IMG/VR virus record: IMGVR_UViG_3300023179_000530
Span: 1-23,293 of that record
From: a virus
Length of the DNA stretch: 23,293 nt
Direction: 5' to 3' (one strand)
The notes below the pieces were generated by a model, which worked only from the letters and a program-made list of their open reading frames with translations, ran no database searches and had not been told where the DNA came from. This document shows, in pieces, positions 23,034 through 23,293 of the stretch. Position 1 is the first letter of the stretch, and each line of letters begins with the position of its first letter. The translations under genes were made by a program, and so were the position numbers.

Positions 23034-23293
23034 GCTACAACGAATATATAAATTACTCTCTTGACCCTACTGGTAGGCCAAGGTTTTACGGAATATACCG
23101 CGGAATTGTAACCAATAATGTTGACTCTTCGGGAGAAAATAAACTCTCTATTATGGTTCCACAAGTTATTGGCGGACAAACTTTTGATAATGTTCCGGCG
23201 TGTATCCCTCCCACAAATACCTTTATTCAACCTCAAATTGGAAGTCAAATTTGGGTAATGTTTGAAGCTGGAGACTCTGAATACCCAGTATGG
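23030..23293 (+). CDS. Baseplate spike/assembly protein V (gp5 OB-fold), 3' end cut
   Basis: The ATG at 23030 overlaps the TGA of the hub gene (ATGA), and the frame is open to the window end, 88 residues so far. RFYGIYRGIVTNNVDSSGENKLSIMVPQVIGG, then VPACIPP, PQIGSQIWVMFEAGDSEYPVW, is the pattern of the gp5/gpV/VgrG OB-fold: YxGxV..N.D..G.G.V.V.VP, then PxxGxxVWVxFExGDxxxPVW. This domain forms the collar between hub and membrane-piercing spike. The rest of the protein (beta-helix needle or lysozyme domain) is outside the window. The OB call is strong by motif. Confidence 0.88.
   Translation, partial: MSYNEYINYSLDPTGRPRFYGIYRGIVTNNVDSSGENKLSIMVPQVIGGQTFDNVPACIPPTNTFIQPQIGSQIWVMFEAGDSEYPVW

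Noticed and set aside
22913-23248. 111-aa minus-strand ORF at the window end
   Set aside because: It covers the end of the hub gene and the strong OB-fold spike gene on the other strand, and its translation has no recognisable domain.

Overview
This window is a late virion-morphogenesis region of a contractile-tailed (myovirus-type) double-stranded DNA phage. Every supported gene is on the + strand and genes are packed end to end, often sharing bases at stop/start junctions. TAA, TAG and TGA all act as stops and most starts have a Shine-Dalgarno (SD) site, so the standard bacterial code applies. I saw no host genes, integrase, tRNA, IS element or CRISPR array. The scaffold C-terminus, the HTGTD/HLH and lysozyme-like tape-measure modules, the neck proteins and the small Cys protein resemble, from memory, proteins of actinobacterial phages. 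With a moderate-to-low GC impression and environmental-type fibres, I infer an uncultured aquatic phage of Actinobacteria. That host call is an inference and was not verified.

Layout. (1) Head, 1-2400: end of a coiled-coil scaffold, the major capsid protein, a very stable hairpin, a small capsid-associated gene, then a textbook Rho-independent terminator. (2) A neck-like gene followed by an adhesin island, about 2465-9791: four fibre genes, two small proteins, and stop/start overlaps at most junctions. The largest fibre carries three 73-residue repeats whose protein sequences are nearly identical but whose synonymous codons have diverged. (3) Neck and small-protein region, 9800-11819: adaptor-like proteins, a 64-aa protein, a 38-aa six-cysteine protein, a 26-bp imperfect hairpin just before an SD site, a 49-aa protein and two neck/terminator-like proteins. 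(4) Tail, 11869-18458: sheath, tube, a tail-assembly-chaperone-like gene with a +1-frame overlapping partner, and a tape measure carrying lysozyme-like and M23 peptidase domains. (5) Baseplate, 18461-23293: two paralogous baseplate proteins with different N-termini, a LysM/gpX protein, a gp27/gpD-type hub apparently divided over two genes, and the start of a gp5/gpV-type spike protein cut by the window end.

Working together: scaffold and capsid protein build the prohead; adaptor and terminator proteins close the neck; the tape measure, helped by the chaperone pair, sets tube length inside the sheath; LysM, hub and spike form the puncturing centre of the baseplate; the fibres recognise the host or decorate the virion. 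The tape-measure hydrolases probably open the cell wall during DNA entry. The most unusual points are the RNA structure at 10659-10734, the +1 overlap before the tape measure, the two cysteine-rich miniproteins, the split hub and the duplicated baseplate gene.
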